64,000 bases of DNA from Myxococcales bacterium (GTDB taxonomy: Bacteria; Myxococcota_A; Polyangia; Polyangiales; JADJMO01), in contig JADJMO010000007.1 of NCBI GenBank assembly GCA_016709545.1, positions 1-64,000 of the forward strand, written 5' to 3'. The notes under the pieces are model-generated. The model did no database searches. It worked only from the letters and a program-made list of their open reading frames with translations, and was not told where the DNA came from. Positions 18,289 to 30,998 of this stretch are shown here, one piece after another (the first letter of the stretch is position 1; every line of letters begins with the position of its first letter). Position numbers and translations under genes: made by a program.

Positions 18289-21200
18289 CGACGCCTCCTG
18301 CACACCAGAGCTACCGCCACCAGGAGCGCGAGTGCGCCGAGCCCAGCCCGGCGCGTCGGGCCCGAACGCACATCCGCCGTCGTCGCCCGTGGTGGCTGGC
18401 GTCGTGCACTGACTGGTCGTCATGTCGCACGCCCTCCCGGTCGCGCACTGGCTGGTGTCGGTACAGTTCTGGCGACACTCGCCGGTCTCGGTGTCGCACA
18501 GGAAGGGATCGCAGCTTCGCGCGTCGCCCGTCTTGGGTATCGACGACGCTCGGTCCGGCGAGCATTCCGCGGCGCGCGTGACACACGCTGACGATTTGCA
18601 GCGGAATCCGGAAGCACAGTCGGCGTCCGCCGCGCACATCGTCTTGCAGCCCTTCGCGTCACACGCATAGGGCACGCACGAGGTCTCCTTGGGTGTGACG
18701 CACGCGCCTGCGCCGCTGCACGTGGACTCCGACGTGAAGCTGCTCCCCGCGCACGACGCTGGGGCGCAGACCTCAGTTGTCTTGTGTTGGAAGGCCGCGC
18801 AGTTCGTGGCGTGATCGACGACACCGTCGCAGGTGCGGGCGCGGCATCGATCGCCACCGCCGTCATCGCACGCCGGACGGCTGCCGTGCGGCGTGCCCTT
18901 CACCGGGGAGCACGCCCCGGCGGAGCCCTCGACGTCGCAGGCCTCACATTGCCCCGCGCACGCACGGTCGCAGCAGACACCGTCGACGCAGTTGCCCGAG
19001 CCGCACTCCGCGGCGGTGGTACACGCCGTGCCGTTCTTCTTCGCACAGACGCCCTTGCTGCCATCGAGCGCGCACGAGCGGCCGGTGCCACAGTCGGCTT
19101 CGCCGCAGCAAACACCATCCGTGCAGTGGCCGGTCGCGCACAACGCGACGGAGGTGCACGCCACCCCGAGCCCTTCCAGCGGCACACACGTCGAACTGCT
19201 GCAGTAGAACCCGCTCGCGCACTGGGCGTTGTCCGCGCAGCTCGTCAGGCAGGTCGTCGTTCCGCACTTGTATGCGCCGCACGACTTCGGCGCGTCACGG
19301 CACAGGCCGGTGCCGTCGCACGCGTTCACGTGCGTCTCGAGCCCGCCGCTGCACGCATTGGCGCTGCACGTCGTCGATGTCGGCGCGTAGACGCACTTTG
19401 TGCGGTCGACGCCGAGGCACTGGCTGCCGCAAGTCGTGTAGGGAGCGACACCGCTGCACGCCGGACGGCTGCCGCGCGGCGCACCGCTGACCGCCGTGCA
19501 CGTGCCGACGGAGCCGGTGAGGTCGCACGCCTCGCATTGTCCACCGCAGGCACTGTTGCAGCAGTAGCCGTCGGCGCAGAAGTTCGAAGTACACTCCCGA
19601 GCGCTCGCGCAGGCACCGCCGAGGCCCTTGCGCGCGAGGCACGCCGTCCCCTGGCAGTAACTGGCATTGTCGCAGTCGACGTGGGCGGTGCACGACGTGA
19701 GACAGGAGCCTGTGCTGCACGCGTATCGCGAGCAGGTTCGCGGTGCCACTGGCGGACCGCTCGCGACGGCCGTGCACGTCCCGCCGGTGCCCGTGAGATT
19801 GCACGCGCTGCACGTGGTGGTACACGCTGTATTGCAGCAGACACCGTCGACGCAGTAGCCCGATGCGCACTCTCCGGCGAGGGTGCACGCCGCTCCGAGC
19901 GCCACCGGGTCGTACACATCGACCGTCGCGAACCCGGGACCGCTCGCATTGCCCCCCGCGACGACGGCGCGCCCACCCGGCAGCGGCGAGACGGTGAGAT
20001 AGGATCTCGCGACGGAGAGGCTACCGGCGGAGAGCCAGCGATTGAGCGTTGTGTCGAACACCTCGGTCGCTGGCGACGACGAACCGCCCGCGACGAGCAC
20101 GCGACCGGAGGTGAGGGTTGCGGCGCTGTGGCCATTGCGACCGATGCCGAGCAACGGCCCGACCGACCAGGAGTTGGTCGACGGTGAATAGATGTCGACC
20201 GCGGTGCTTCCTTCGCCGGCGATGATCATCGCGCGTCCGTCGCTCAGCGCCATCATCGGAGCCGACATGTGGACGCTTCCGGTGGAGCCCGCCGACGTCC
20301 ACGAGTTGGTCGATGGGTTGTACCGCTCGGCCGTGGTCAGCTTCGTGTAGGGCGATGCCGACATCCATCCGCCGGCGACGAGCACGTACCCAGCAGGCAG
20401 CCACGTGAGCGCCGCGTAGTCTCTTGGCGTGCCCATCGGGGCCGCCACGCTCCACGAGCCGGTCGGCGGGTTGAAGACTTCTGGCGGTCCAGACCCGCCC
20501 GCGAAGACGCGTCCATCGCCCATGAGGGCGAGATCCAGATACGCGCGGGCCGTTGCCATCGAACCGGTCGACGCCCACGAGTTGCTCGACGGTGTGTAGA
20601 TCGCTGCGCTCGACTGAGTGGCGCTGCCGAATCCGATGCCACCCGCGACGAGTACCCGCCCGTCAGCGAGGAGCGTCATGCCGAAGGTGCCACGCACGGT
20701 CGGCATGGAGGCTGCGGCAGACCACGTGTTCGTCGAGGGATTGAAGATCTCGCATGACGACGTAAGACCGCTGCTGGCGCTCCCGCCGCAGACGAGCACG
20801 CGCCCCGACGAGAGCGCGATGGCGCGGTGCGACAGACGCGCGATGCTCATAGCGGCGGGGGCCGTCCACGCCGGGTCGAGCACGACCGGGAACTTCAGAC
20901 CATTGCTCGGGACGACGACATGCAGCGCGTACAGCTCATCACGCCCTTCGACCGTGACGGCCGCATCGCGGCGCGTTCCCCTCGCGTCGACCGCGTAGAT
21001 CGGAGTCGTCGATGCGATGACCGAGCCATCCGGCTCGACGACCTCGACGACCGAGCCGTTGGCGCGAACCTGGGTTCCGCTCGGGACGCGCACCCGATAG
21101 TGGGCCTCCGTTCGCGCCGACGCCGAGTGGAAGACACGAAACTCCTCCGTCGAATCAGAGGTGATCGTGTGGACGACGTCGGTCTCTGTCGCTACGTTTC

Positions 21201-21540
21201 GGCCGACGAGGAAACTGGTCTCCGGCTCGAGCGGCACTGCGGCCAGATCCGTCGGTTCGATGTCGATGGCCACGTGGTGCGGTCCGTGCAGATCGAGGTG
21301 CACGGCACCGTCGGCGCGCGGATCAATTCGCACCGACATTCGCGGATTGGCTGCGCTAGAGATGACGAACGCGCCGTCGCGGACGCCGATCGCGGAGGCG
21401 CGGCCTGTCAGGCCGCTGCGTCGAACGAGGTCGACGGCGGTCGATGCACTGGCTTCGCCGTGCACCTGGCGCGAGTCGCGCGTGCACCCGTGCCCCATGG
21501 CGACAACCAACGAGCCGACAATGGCGAGATGAAGCCGCAT
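18285..21540 (-). CDS. Giant surface protein A: Kelch propeller, Cys-rich modules, MYXO-CTERM (frameshift at its 3' end)
   Basis: The start ATG at 21540 has AGGAGGGG four bases upstream and yields signal peptide RLHLAIVGSLVVAMGHGC with a lipobox Cys. Residues about 30-230 are a beta-rich domain (for example GPHHVAIDIEPTDLAAV). Residues about 230-520 hold five or six Kelch-type blades (GRVLVCGGSASSGLTSSCEI; PSTNTWSAAASMPTVRGTFG). Residues about 520-1,060 are Cys-rich modules (CASGYCVDGVCCNTAC; CEACDVEGSAGACSPVKG). The natural C-terminus, GLGALALLVAVALVC then RRRR and stop at 18,285, is out of frame because of one extra base in GGGCCC at 18,358-18,363. Removing it gives 1,084 codons and a MYXO-CTERM tail. 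Without the correction the frame runs on into gene B. Confidence 0.8.
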
Positions 21541-22058
21541 CGATCCCCTCCTGGCCATTCAAGGCCCCCGCCGCGGCGGTACCAGCACCACAACACGACG
21601 ACGCGGAGGCGACGCGGGAACGAATCGCAGTCGCGCGGCGGACCTTCGGATGCCCGGTCGTGAAGCGGTCGTCTTCGGGTCCGGCGCAGCCGACTCTTCC
21701 GGGACAGAGTAACGCCCACCGACGCAGAAATGGGCATGCCCTCGCCGCACCACAGCTGGCGAGCAGACCGGTTGCATCGTCGACTGACCACCGAACACAG
21801 GCCCCCCCGCGTGCTGAATCCGCCGAACCTAGACAAGTCGCCACGGTCTCTCCATGGGTAATTGTTTCGCGCGACCCAGATCAGCGATGGGGCTGGCGAG
21901 ACGCGACTGGCACCGATTGCCGCGAAGCGGCGCAGCGGAAATACCTCCGGTTGACTTGGACAGTCTCGATTGCTGAGGTCGAGTCAATGGCATAGTCATT
22001 TCTTTCCCCCCGGGTGGTTCCACGGACGGATTGTCGGGATGACCCTGATCGCTTCGCG
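21541..22058. other. Intergenic region between surface protein A and the broken regulator
   Basis: About 520 bases without a convincing gene. Open frames here are short shadows with poor starts. The strand-minus part next to 21,540 must hold the promoter of gene A. I saw no clear sigma-70 pair, terminator or long repeat. Confidence 0.4.
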
Positions 22059-22675
22059 ATGACGACGGAGATCGCGACGCGAGAGATCACCGCGCTCGTC
22101 GAGGTGACTCACGAGACGGAGACGGACTTCGTGGGCTGGCTGGACGGGCTGGTGGGGTCGGCTCAGACGGTGATGCCAGACGCAGCCTGCATCGGCGGAG
22201 GTCGTGCTGCGTCTCTCGACCCACTTGAGGCTCGTGGCGTGCCCAGACGACGCGCGAAGCTTTGTGCGAGCACGTGCGAGCGAGGGAGGACGCGCGCCGT
22301 ACGACACGACGCCGATGCGACCCCCGCCTGGACTGCCCTGGTCAGGCGAGGGTCCTGGAACTCTCGGCCCGGGGACTCGGCGGCAAGCTGGTCGCCTACT
22401 CGCTCGGGGTCTCGGGGACGACGTTGTCCCTCGCCCTGGCCCGCGCGGCCGCCAAGCTGGGCTGCGGGACCCGCAACGAGCTCATCGCCTCGCGGCGGAG
22501 GTCCTGCGGCCCGATGGCGGGCGTGAGGAGATGGAGGGCCTCACGCCTGTGGAGCAGCAGGTACTGCAGGCGCTCCGCAAGGGTTGGACGAATGCCGTCA
22601 TCGGTCGCGTGCAAGACGGGGCGGGCTTCGCGGCGCGCACTGGCCACGTTGCCCTCCGTTGTGGCGAAGCCCTGA
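22059..22675 (+). pseudogene. Broken paralogue of the tandem-HTH LuxR regulator
   Basis: Starts ATG 22059 with an N-terminal piece (EITALVEVTHETETDFVGWL) that parallels the start of the 13.8-14.9 kb regulator. The middle sensor part is missing. From about 22,330 a HTH-1-like segment (LGGKLVAYSLGVSGTTLSLA, then RAAAKLG) is followed, in another frame, by the beginning of a HTH 2 (LTPVEQQVLQALRKGWTNAV), after which similarity fades. The gene is too short (617 bases against 1,167), carries a frame change between the two HTHs, and is almost certainly dead. Its stop is one base from the convergent RND gene's stop. Confidence 0.6.
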
Positions 22676-25776
<3,101 letters not shown>

Positions 25777-25780
<4 letters not shown>

Positions 25781-26979
25781 GGCGCGGTGACCTTGTCGCC
25801 GTCCTTGGCCTCGGGCGACGGCGAGACGACGATCTCGTCCTCGGCCGAGACGCCGGAGCGCACGAGCAGGGCGCCGTTGGCGGCGCGGACGAAGACGATC
25901 TTCTTGAGGGTGAGCTTGCCCTTCTTGACCACCAGCACCTCGTCCTGGGAGCCGGGGCGCAGCGTGGCGGCGGGCAGCTCGAGGACCGGGACCTCGGCGC
26001 CGGCCGAGACGGTGGCGCGGGCGAACGAGCCGGCGAGGAGCTTCTGCTCGTTGTCGAGCTCGGCCTCGACCGGCACGCGGCGCGTGGCCGGGTCGACCGA
26101 CGGCAGCACCGCAACCACCTTGGCCTTGGCGGTGCGCTTGCTCGGGCCTTCGCCGACGGTGAGCAGCACCTCGGCGTCGACCTTCACGAGCGGGGCGTCG
26201 CTCTCCGAGATGGTGCCGACCATCTTGAGCCGCGCGACGTCCTTGAGCTGGAACGCGGGCTGGCCCGCGATGACCATGCCGCCGACCGACGACGGCGCCT
26301 GGGTGACGTACCCCGCGAACGGCGCGGACAGGGTGTGGTTGCGGATGTTGGCGCCCGCGAGCGCGGCCTGGGCCTTGGCGGCCTCGAGCTGCGCGTACGC
26401 CAGGGTGAGCTGTTTGCCCGACTGGATCGCGTTGACCCCCGGCGCGGCGCCGCTCTTGACCAGCCCCGTCTGGAGATCGTCGTGGTCCTTGGCGAGCGCG
26501 ACCTGCGCCTGGGCAGCCTTGACCTGCGCCGCCGCGGCCCCCGCCGAAGCTCCGGCCTCCGACGCGTCGAGCGAGCCGAGGAGCGCGCCCTTCTCCACGA
26601 AGTCGCCGACCTTCACCTTGAGGACCGCGAGCGGTCCGGTGGCCTTGAAGGCGAGGGCCGCCTCGTGGATCGGCTGCAGCGTGCCGTCGAAGGGGATCTC
26701 GGCCTTCCAGGTGACGGCGGTGGCCCGCACGGTCTTCACGGTGGGGGGCGCGGCCTCCTTGGCCGACGCCTCGGCGGCGGGGTTCTTGCGATCCGCCTCC
26801 ATGGCCACCTGCTTCTGCTGGGCCGCGCGGATCTTGCCCACGACCGGAACGGCCAGGCCGACCAGGAGGAGGGCGACGACCGCCTTGCTGAGGGCGGAGG
26901 CCTTGGCCGGGGGAACGGGGGCCGCCCCCACGGGGCTGTCGGTCGTCATCTCGGAGGAGGGGTCTTGGTGGGTGCTCAT
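25777..26979 (-). CDS. RND efflux periplasmic adaptor (membrane fusion protein, HlyD-like)
   Basis: 400 residues. Single N-terminal transmembrane anchor (ALSKAVVALLLVGLAVPVVG), lipoyl half-domain 1 (LAVLKVKVGDFVEKGALLGS), coiled-coil hairpin (AAAAQVKAAQAQVALAKDHD to LEAAKAQAALAG), lipoyl half 2 (LSAPFAGYVTQ), beta-barrel (LKMVGTISESDAPLVKVDAE) and membrane-proximal domain. The adaptor links the RND pump to an outer-membrane channel. It overlaps both neighbours in the operon by four bases, which argues for stoichiometric translation with the pump and with the TetR regulator. Confidence 0.93.
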
Positions 26980-27734
26980 CGGTGGGCCTTGGCGCGCGGG
27001 ACGCCGGGGTTCTCGGGGACGGATGCCGGAACGGGGACGCTGGTTGTGGGGTCGGCGAGTCGGAACGACTTTCGCGCCCGGATCCCCGTGACCGACTGGT
27101 CAGGAACCTGACCGTCCACGTGGGGTCGGGCCTCGTCGTGGACCAGCCCGAGCAGGATCACGCGCTGGACGCTGCGGAGCCACGCGGCGATGTCGGGCTT
27201 CTTGTCCATCTCGACCAGCCGACGGGCGATGCGGTCGTAGGCGCCGCTGATGCAGAGGCTCGCGACCTCGATGTCGAGGTCCTTGCGGTAGAGCCCCCGG
27301 GCGATGCCCGTCTCGAGCCAGCGCACGGTCTGAGCGCGGGCGCGCTCGGCGAACGAATCCACGAGGAAGCCGAATTGAACGCTGCCCCCGCCGCGCATCA
27401 GCAGGCGCACGAGGCCCCGGTTCTGCCAGAGGAACTCGAACAGCTCGACCTCGCGACAGTGCCAGTTCTCGAGCTGCGCCGGGAACGGCTCGACGGCCTC
27501 GTTGTCGGGGGACATGGCGTCGAGGAAGCAGGCCATCCGCGCGGTCATGGACTCGACGATCTGCCGGAACGCCTCCTCCTTGCTCTCGAAGTGGAGGTAG
27601 AACGAGCCCTTGCTGCGCCCGGCGCGGGCGGTGATCTGCTCCACGCGGGCGTGCTCGAGTCCGTGTTCGACGAAGACCTGCTCGGCGGCGCGCAGGAGAT
27701 CGACCTTGGCGTTGAGATCGGCGGGGCGTGCCAT
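26976..27734 (-). CDS. TetR-family regulator of the efflux operon
   Basis: 252 residues from the ATG that begins MARPADLNAKVDLLRAAEQV. HTH at about residues 27-46 (RVEQITARAGRSKGSFYLHF, the TetR 'g.s.gs.Y.hF' signature) with a variable ligand-binding C-terminal domain (FLWQNRGLVRLLMRGGG). The C-terminal tail is unusually long and Pro/Arg-rich. First gene of the operon, so it probably represses it and itself and is released when a pump substrate binds. An upstream in-frame ATG adds 36 residues of unlikely, Arg-rich sequence and was rejected. Confidence 0.92.
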   Translation of the reverse strand: MARPADLNAKVDLLRAAEQVFVEHGLEHARVEQITARAGRSKGSFYLHFESKEEAFRQIVESMTARMACFLDAMSPDNEAVEPFPAQLENWHCREVELFEFLWQNRGLVRLLMRGGGSVQFGFLVDSFAERARAQTVRWLETGIARGLYRKDLDIEVASLCISGAYDRIARRLVEMDKKPDIAAWLRSVQRVILLGLVHDEARPHVDGQVPDQSVTGIRARKSFRLADPTTSVPVPASVPENPGVPRAKAHR

Positions 27735-27739
27735 GTTGT

Positions 27740-27753
27740 TGACCGGTGAGTCA
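27740..27753. promoter_or_regulatory. Possible TetR operator (inverted repeat TGAC...GTCA)
   Basis: TGAC-6 bases-GTCA lies five bases upstream of the TetR start. Position and symmetry fit autoregulation, with the site overlapping the RBS or start region. It is short and could be chance. Confidence 0.3.
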
Positions 27754-27854
27754 GTTATGGCGTGCGACGACGAGGTGTCAAGGGGCCGCTGGATTCGCCG
27801 TCGACTTGCCCTCTTCGGTGGGGATGCGATTCTTCCGCCCATGTGGGAGGAGAC

Positions 27855-28838
27855 GTGACCGGACCGAAGGCCGTGGTGTCGCTGGTGCTCGCGCTCGCGG
27901 CGATGGGGTGTGGCTTCCCCACTTACAAGTACAGCGACGAGGGCGAGCCCACGATCGACGCCGAGCCCACCGACAGCACGGCGGACTCGGTGGTCCCCGT
28001 CGACACCACGCCGCTCGGCGACGGGTGCAAGCCGAACGGCTGCGGCGGGTGCATCGAGGGAGACCTCGCCAAGGGCGTGAAGTGCGGCGTCTGCGGCACG
28101 GGCGTGTGCAGCGGCAGCAACGTGGTGTGCACGCCCGCCGACCCGGCCGTGGGCACCGTGTGCGGCGTCTGCGGGACGAGCGCCTACACGTGCACCACCG
28201 CGGGCACGAGCGCCTGCGCCCGCGCCGACGATCGCGTCGACATCGAGGACCTCGGCTTCAAGTCACGCGACGACAAGCGCTACGTCGTCGATCGCCTGCA
28301 CGAGGCGGCCATCAGCTGGAAGGTCTCGCGCCTCGTCGAGTACCAGGACACCGCGGTCTCGGTCGAGCGCATCCCCTACGAGTGCGCGCGCGTGGCCGCG
28401 CTCCCGCACCCCGACGCCAAGTGCGACACGTGCTCGCCGGTCACCGGCGGCTTCGACTGCACGGTCTCGGCCAAGGACACTGGCAAGCTCACCATCGTGC
28501 TCTACACCGGCGATCCCGTGTCGGGGCTCACCGAGGTGGCGCGCGGTTCGGTCGCCGGCGACGCCGCCAAGACCACGCTCGACTGGGTGCTCGTGCCGCT
28601 CACGCCCAAGCTCGCCAAGCAGCCGCTCGGCAGCAAGCTCACGGTGGTCGTGAGCACCGACTCGAGCAGCTTCGCGGTGCGCCTCTGGGGCAGCTCCACG
28701 ACGGTCACCCCGTTCCCCCCGCCGCCCGCCGATCTCACCTGGTGGAACCGCACCACGCTGCCCACCCCCTCGGCCTGGAAAGAAGAGCCGAGCACCGACC
28801 TCGCCCTCGTCGTCCGCGGAAAGGCCTGCGCTCCATGA
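27855..28838 (+). CDS. Cys-rich lipoprotein
   Basis: 327 residues from GTG with GGGAGG just upstream. Signal peptide VVSLVLALAAMGC with lipobox. A short acidic linker (TIDAEPTDSTADSVVPVD) leads to a Cys-rich part (GDGCKPNGCGGCIEG, CGVCGTGVCSG) like small EGF- or zinc-ribbon-like modules, then an all-beta C-terminal domain (LHEAAISWKVSRLVEYQDTA) without obvious catalytic residues. It is followed by the next gene with a 4-base ATGA overlap, so the pair is an operon. Confidence 0.8.
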   Translation: MTGPKAVVSLVLALAAMGCGFPTYKYSDEGEPTIDAEPTDSTADSVVPVDTTPLGDGCKPNGCGGCIEGDLAKGVKCGVCGTGVCSGSNVVCTPADPAVGTVCGVCGTSAYTCTTAGTSACARADDRVDIEDLGFKSRDDKRYVVDRLHEAAISWKVSRLVEYQDTAVSVERIPYECARVAALPHPDAKCDTCSPVTGGFDCTVSAKDTGKLTIVLYTGDPVSGLTEVARGSVAGDAAKTTLDWVLVPLTPKLAKQPLGSKLTVVVSTDSSSFAVRLWGSSTTVTPFPPPPADLTWWNRTTLPTPSAWKEEPSTDLALVVRGKACAP

Positions 28839-29866
28839 AGAAGTCGTCCTCGCTCGTGTTGCTCTCGGTCGCGCTCACGCTGGCCGTCCCGTTCGCGCCG
28901 ATCGTCCACGCCGAGCCCTCGAAGTCGGAGCTCGACGCCGCGCGCAAGAAGTTCGAGAAGGCGCTCGAGCTCGAGAAGGACGGCGACTGGAAGGGCGCGC
29001 TCGCCCTGCTCAAGGAGGTCGAGAAGGTCAAGGTGAGCTCGCAGGTGCTGTTCCACATCGCGCTCTGCCACGAGAAGCTCGGCAAGCTCGTGCTCGCGAT
29101 CGGCATCTACAAGCGCGCGAAGGAGGAGGCCGAGACCAAGGAGGGCAAGGAGGGCGCCACCATGGTCAAGAAGTGCGACGAACGCATCGCCGACCTCGAG
29201 GTGCGCACGCCGTGGGTCGAGGTGAAGGTCAAGGACGACGTCGTCTCGGCCAAGTGCAGCATCGACGGCGCCGAGCCCTTCTCGGTCATCGTCGCGCCCT
29301 CGTTCCGGGTCGACCCGGGCGACCACGAGCTGGTGGTCACCTCGCCCGGGCGCAAGACCTGGAAGAAGAAGATCACGCTCAAGGAGAAGGACGAGAAGCT
29401 GGTCCTCAAGGCCAAGCTCCCGCGCGAGGACGACAACGACGCCGAGACGGACGGCGACCCGGTCGGCGAGACGCCCGCACCCACGCCGGTGAAGAAGCCG
29501 GTGGTCGTGGACACCGCGCCCCCGGCGAAGAAGCCCGTGTGGGCGTTCGTGGCCGGCGGCGTCGGCGTGGCGGCGCTCGGCACCGCGGGGATCATGTACG
29601 CGCTCCGCGGGTCGGTGATCTCGGACCTCGACGCGGCGTGCAACAGCGCGCGCACGAACTGCCCGCCCGACAAGCGGAGCCTCGAGGACACGGGCAAGAC
29701 CTACACGACGGCGGGCAACGTGCTGCTCGGCGTGGGGCTCGTCGCGGTGACGACGGGCGTGGTGCTGTACTTCGTGCGGCCCGGCGAGAAGTCGGTCGGC
29801 GTGACCTCGCTCGGGGTCGGGGTCGGTCCGACGCCGGCGGGAGCCTCGGTCGTCGGCGCGTTCTGA
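28835..29866 (+). CDS. Secreted protein with TPR-like helical domain and C-terminal membrane segments
   Basis: 343 residues. Signal peptide SSSLVLLSVALTLAVPFAPI, cleaved after VHA. Residues about 25-115 are helical with a TPR-like KFEKALELEKDGDWKGALAL and SQVLFHIALCHEKLGKLVLA. A PEGA-like beta segment follows (VDPGDHELVVTSPGRKTWKK), then a Pro-rich linker and two hydrophobic helices (AFVAGGVGVAALGTAGIMYA; VLLGVGLVAVTTGVVLYFV). TPR-PEGA-TM proteins are widespread in myxobacteria and usually uncharacterised. It is probably an inner-membrane protein facing the periplasm. Confidence 0.75.
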   Translation: MKKSSSLVLLSVALTLAVPFAPIVHAEPSKSELDAARKKFEKALELEKDGDWKGALALLKEVEKVKVSSQVLFHIALCHEKLGKLVLAIGIYKRAKEEAETKEGKEGATMVKKCDERIADLEVRTPWVEVKVKDDVVSAKCSIDGAEPFSVIVAPSFRVDPGDHELVVTSPGRKTWKKKITLKEKDEKLVLKAKLPREDDNDAETDGDPVGETPAPTPVKKPVVVDTAPPAKKPVWAFVAGGVGVAALGTAGIMYALRGSVISDLDAACNSARTNCPPDKRSLEDTGKTYTTAGNVLLGVGLVAVTTGVVLYFVRPGEKSVGVTSLGVGVGPTPAGASVVGAF

Positions 29867-29890
29867 GTCACCATCGCCGACGAACGGCGG

Positions 29891-30914
29891 CTACTCGCGC
29901 CAGAACAGCTTCCAGGGGTTGTGCTTCACGTCGCGGGCGAGCTCCTGGAGGTCGTCGTAGATCTCCTCGTCCATCAGGAGGCCGCCGATGGTGCCGTTGC
30001 CCTTCTTGACGTGGGCGACGATGCCCTGCACGTCTGCCATCGTCTTGTTGGCGGTGCCGGCGAGGGTCTCCACCTCTTTGAGCGTCTTCTTGATGCTGGC
30101 CCGCTGCTCGGGGCCGAGCAGATCGGTGCTGATGGTGTCGAGGTGGGCAATGGTCTCGTTGGTCTTCTTGAGCAACGGGCCCAGTGTCCTTGGCCAGCGC
30201 CGCCGTGGTCACGTCGATGTTGTGGAGGATGCGCTTGACCTGCGGGCTGTCGATCTTCTCCTTGGTCGCGTTGACCAGGTCGACGCCGGCGAGGCTCAGC
30301 TTCTCGGTGTTCTTGACGATTCGCGTGATCGTCTCCTTGTTGTCGAGCACGAGCAGGTCGACCGACTTGAGCAGCGACGCGCCGTGCTTGGCGATGTCGT
30401 GCAGCGGGCCGTCTTCCTTGGTGAAGGCGTCGTGCGCGAGGTGGAGGAGATCGCTCGCCTCGGCGAGGAAGACGTCGAGCCGGGGGGGATCCTTGCCCTG
30501 CCGGATGCTGTCGGGCGGCAGCATGGGCTTGTCGTAGGTGCCGGGGGCGATCGAGATGAACGGCTCGCCGAGGACGCCCTGGGTCGTGATGATGAACTGC
30601 GCGTCGTCGTGGACCGCGTCCTTGACCCGGTCCTCGATCGCGAGCTTGACCCGCACGAGGGCCCGCCAGGGGACCTTGGGATCGGGCTTGCCGGCGCGGA
30701 ACTCGAGGCTCTCGACCTTGCCTACCTTGACCCCGGCGATCTTGACCGGGGCGCCCACCTGCAACCCCTGCGGGTTGTCGAAGTCGACGTAGAGGTTGTA
30801 GACCCGCGCGACCGACAGGCCCCCCATCACCACGATGAAGCCCGCGAGCAGCGCCATCGAGACGAGGATGAGCGCGCCGACCTTGACCTCGATGTTCTTG
30901 CCGCCCGCCGCCAT
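29891..30914 (-). CDS. mlaD: MCE-domain protein (MlaD-like), frame broken near its 3' end
   Basis: The start ATG (30914) begins AAGGKNIEVKVGALILVSMA with one transmembrane helix, then the MCE domain (YNLYVDFDNPQGLQVGAPVK, VKIAGVKVGKVESLEF) and a helical C-terminal region. The frame breaks at GGGCCC (30,177-30,182). Removing one base restores LLKKTNETIAHLDTI and a tail ending FWRE at 29,891, giving exactly 340 residues. As sequenced, the reading frame ends in unrelated sequence. It would bind lipid and hand it to an MlaE/MlaF complex, but no partner genes adjoin it; the only mlaE is at 0.4-1.3 kb. Gene decay or sequencing error cannot be separated here. Confidence 0.8.
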
Positions 30915-30998
30915 GCGTCGACGAAGATAGCAAAGTCGGCGTGACATCGGGGTTATTCGACGCACCGCGGCAGTCGATTGCCCGCTAGAGTGGCGCCC

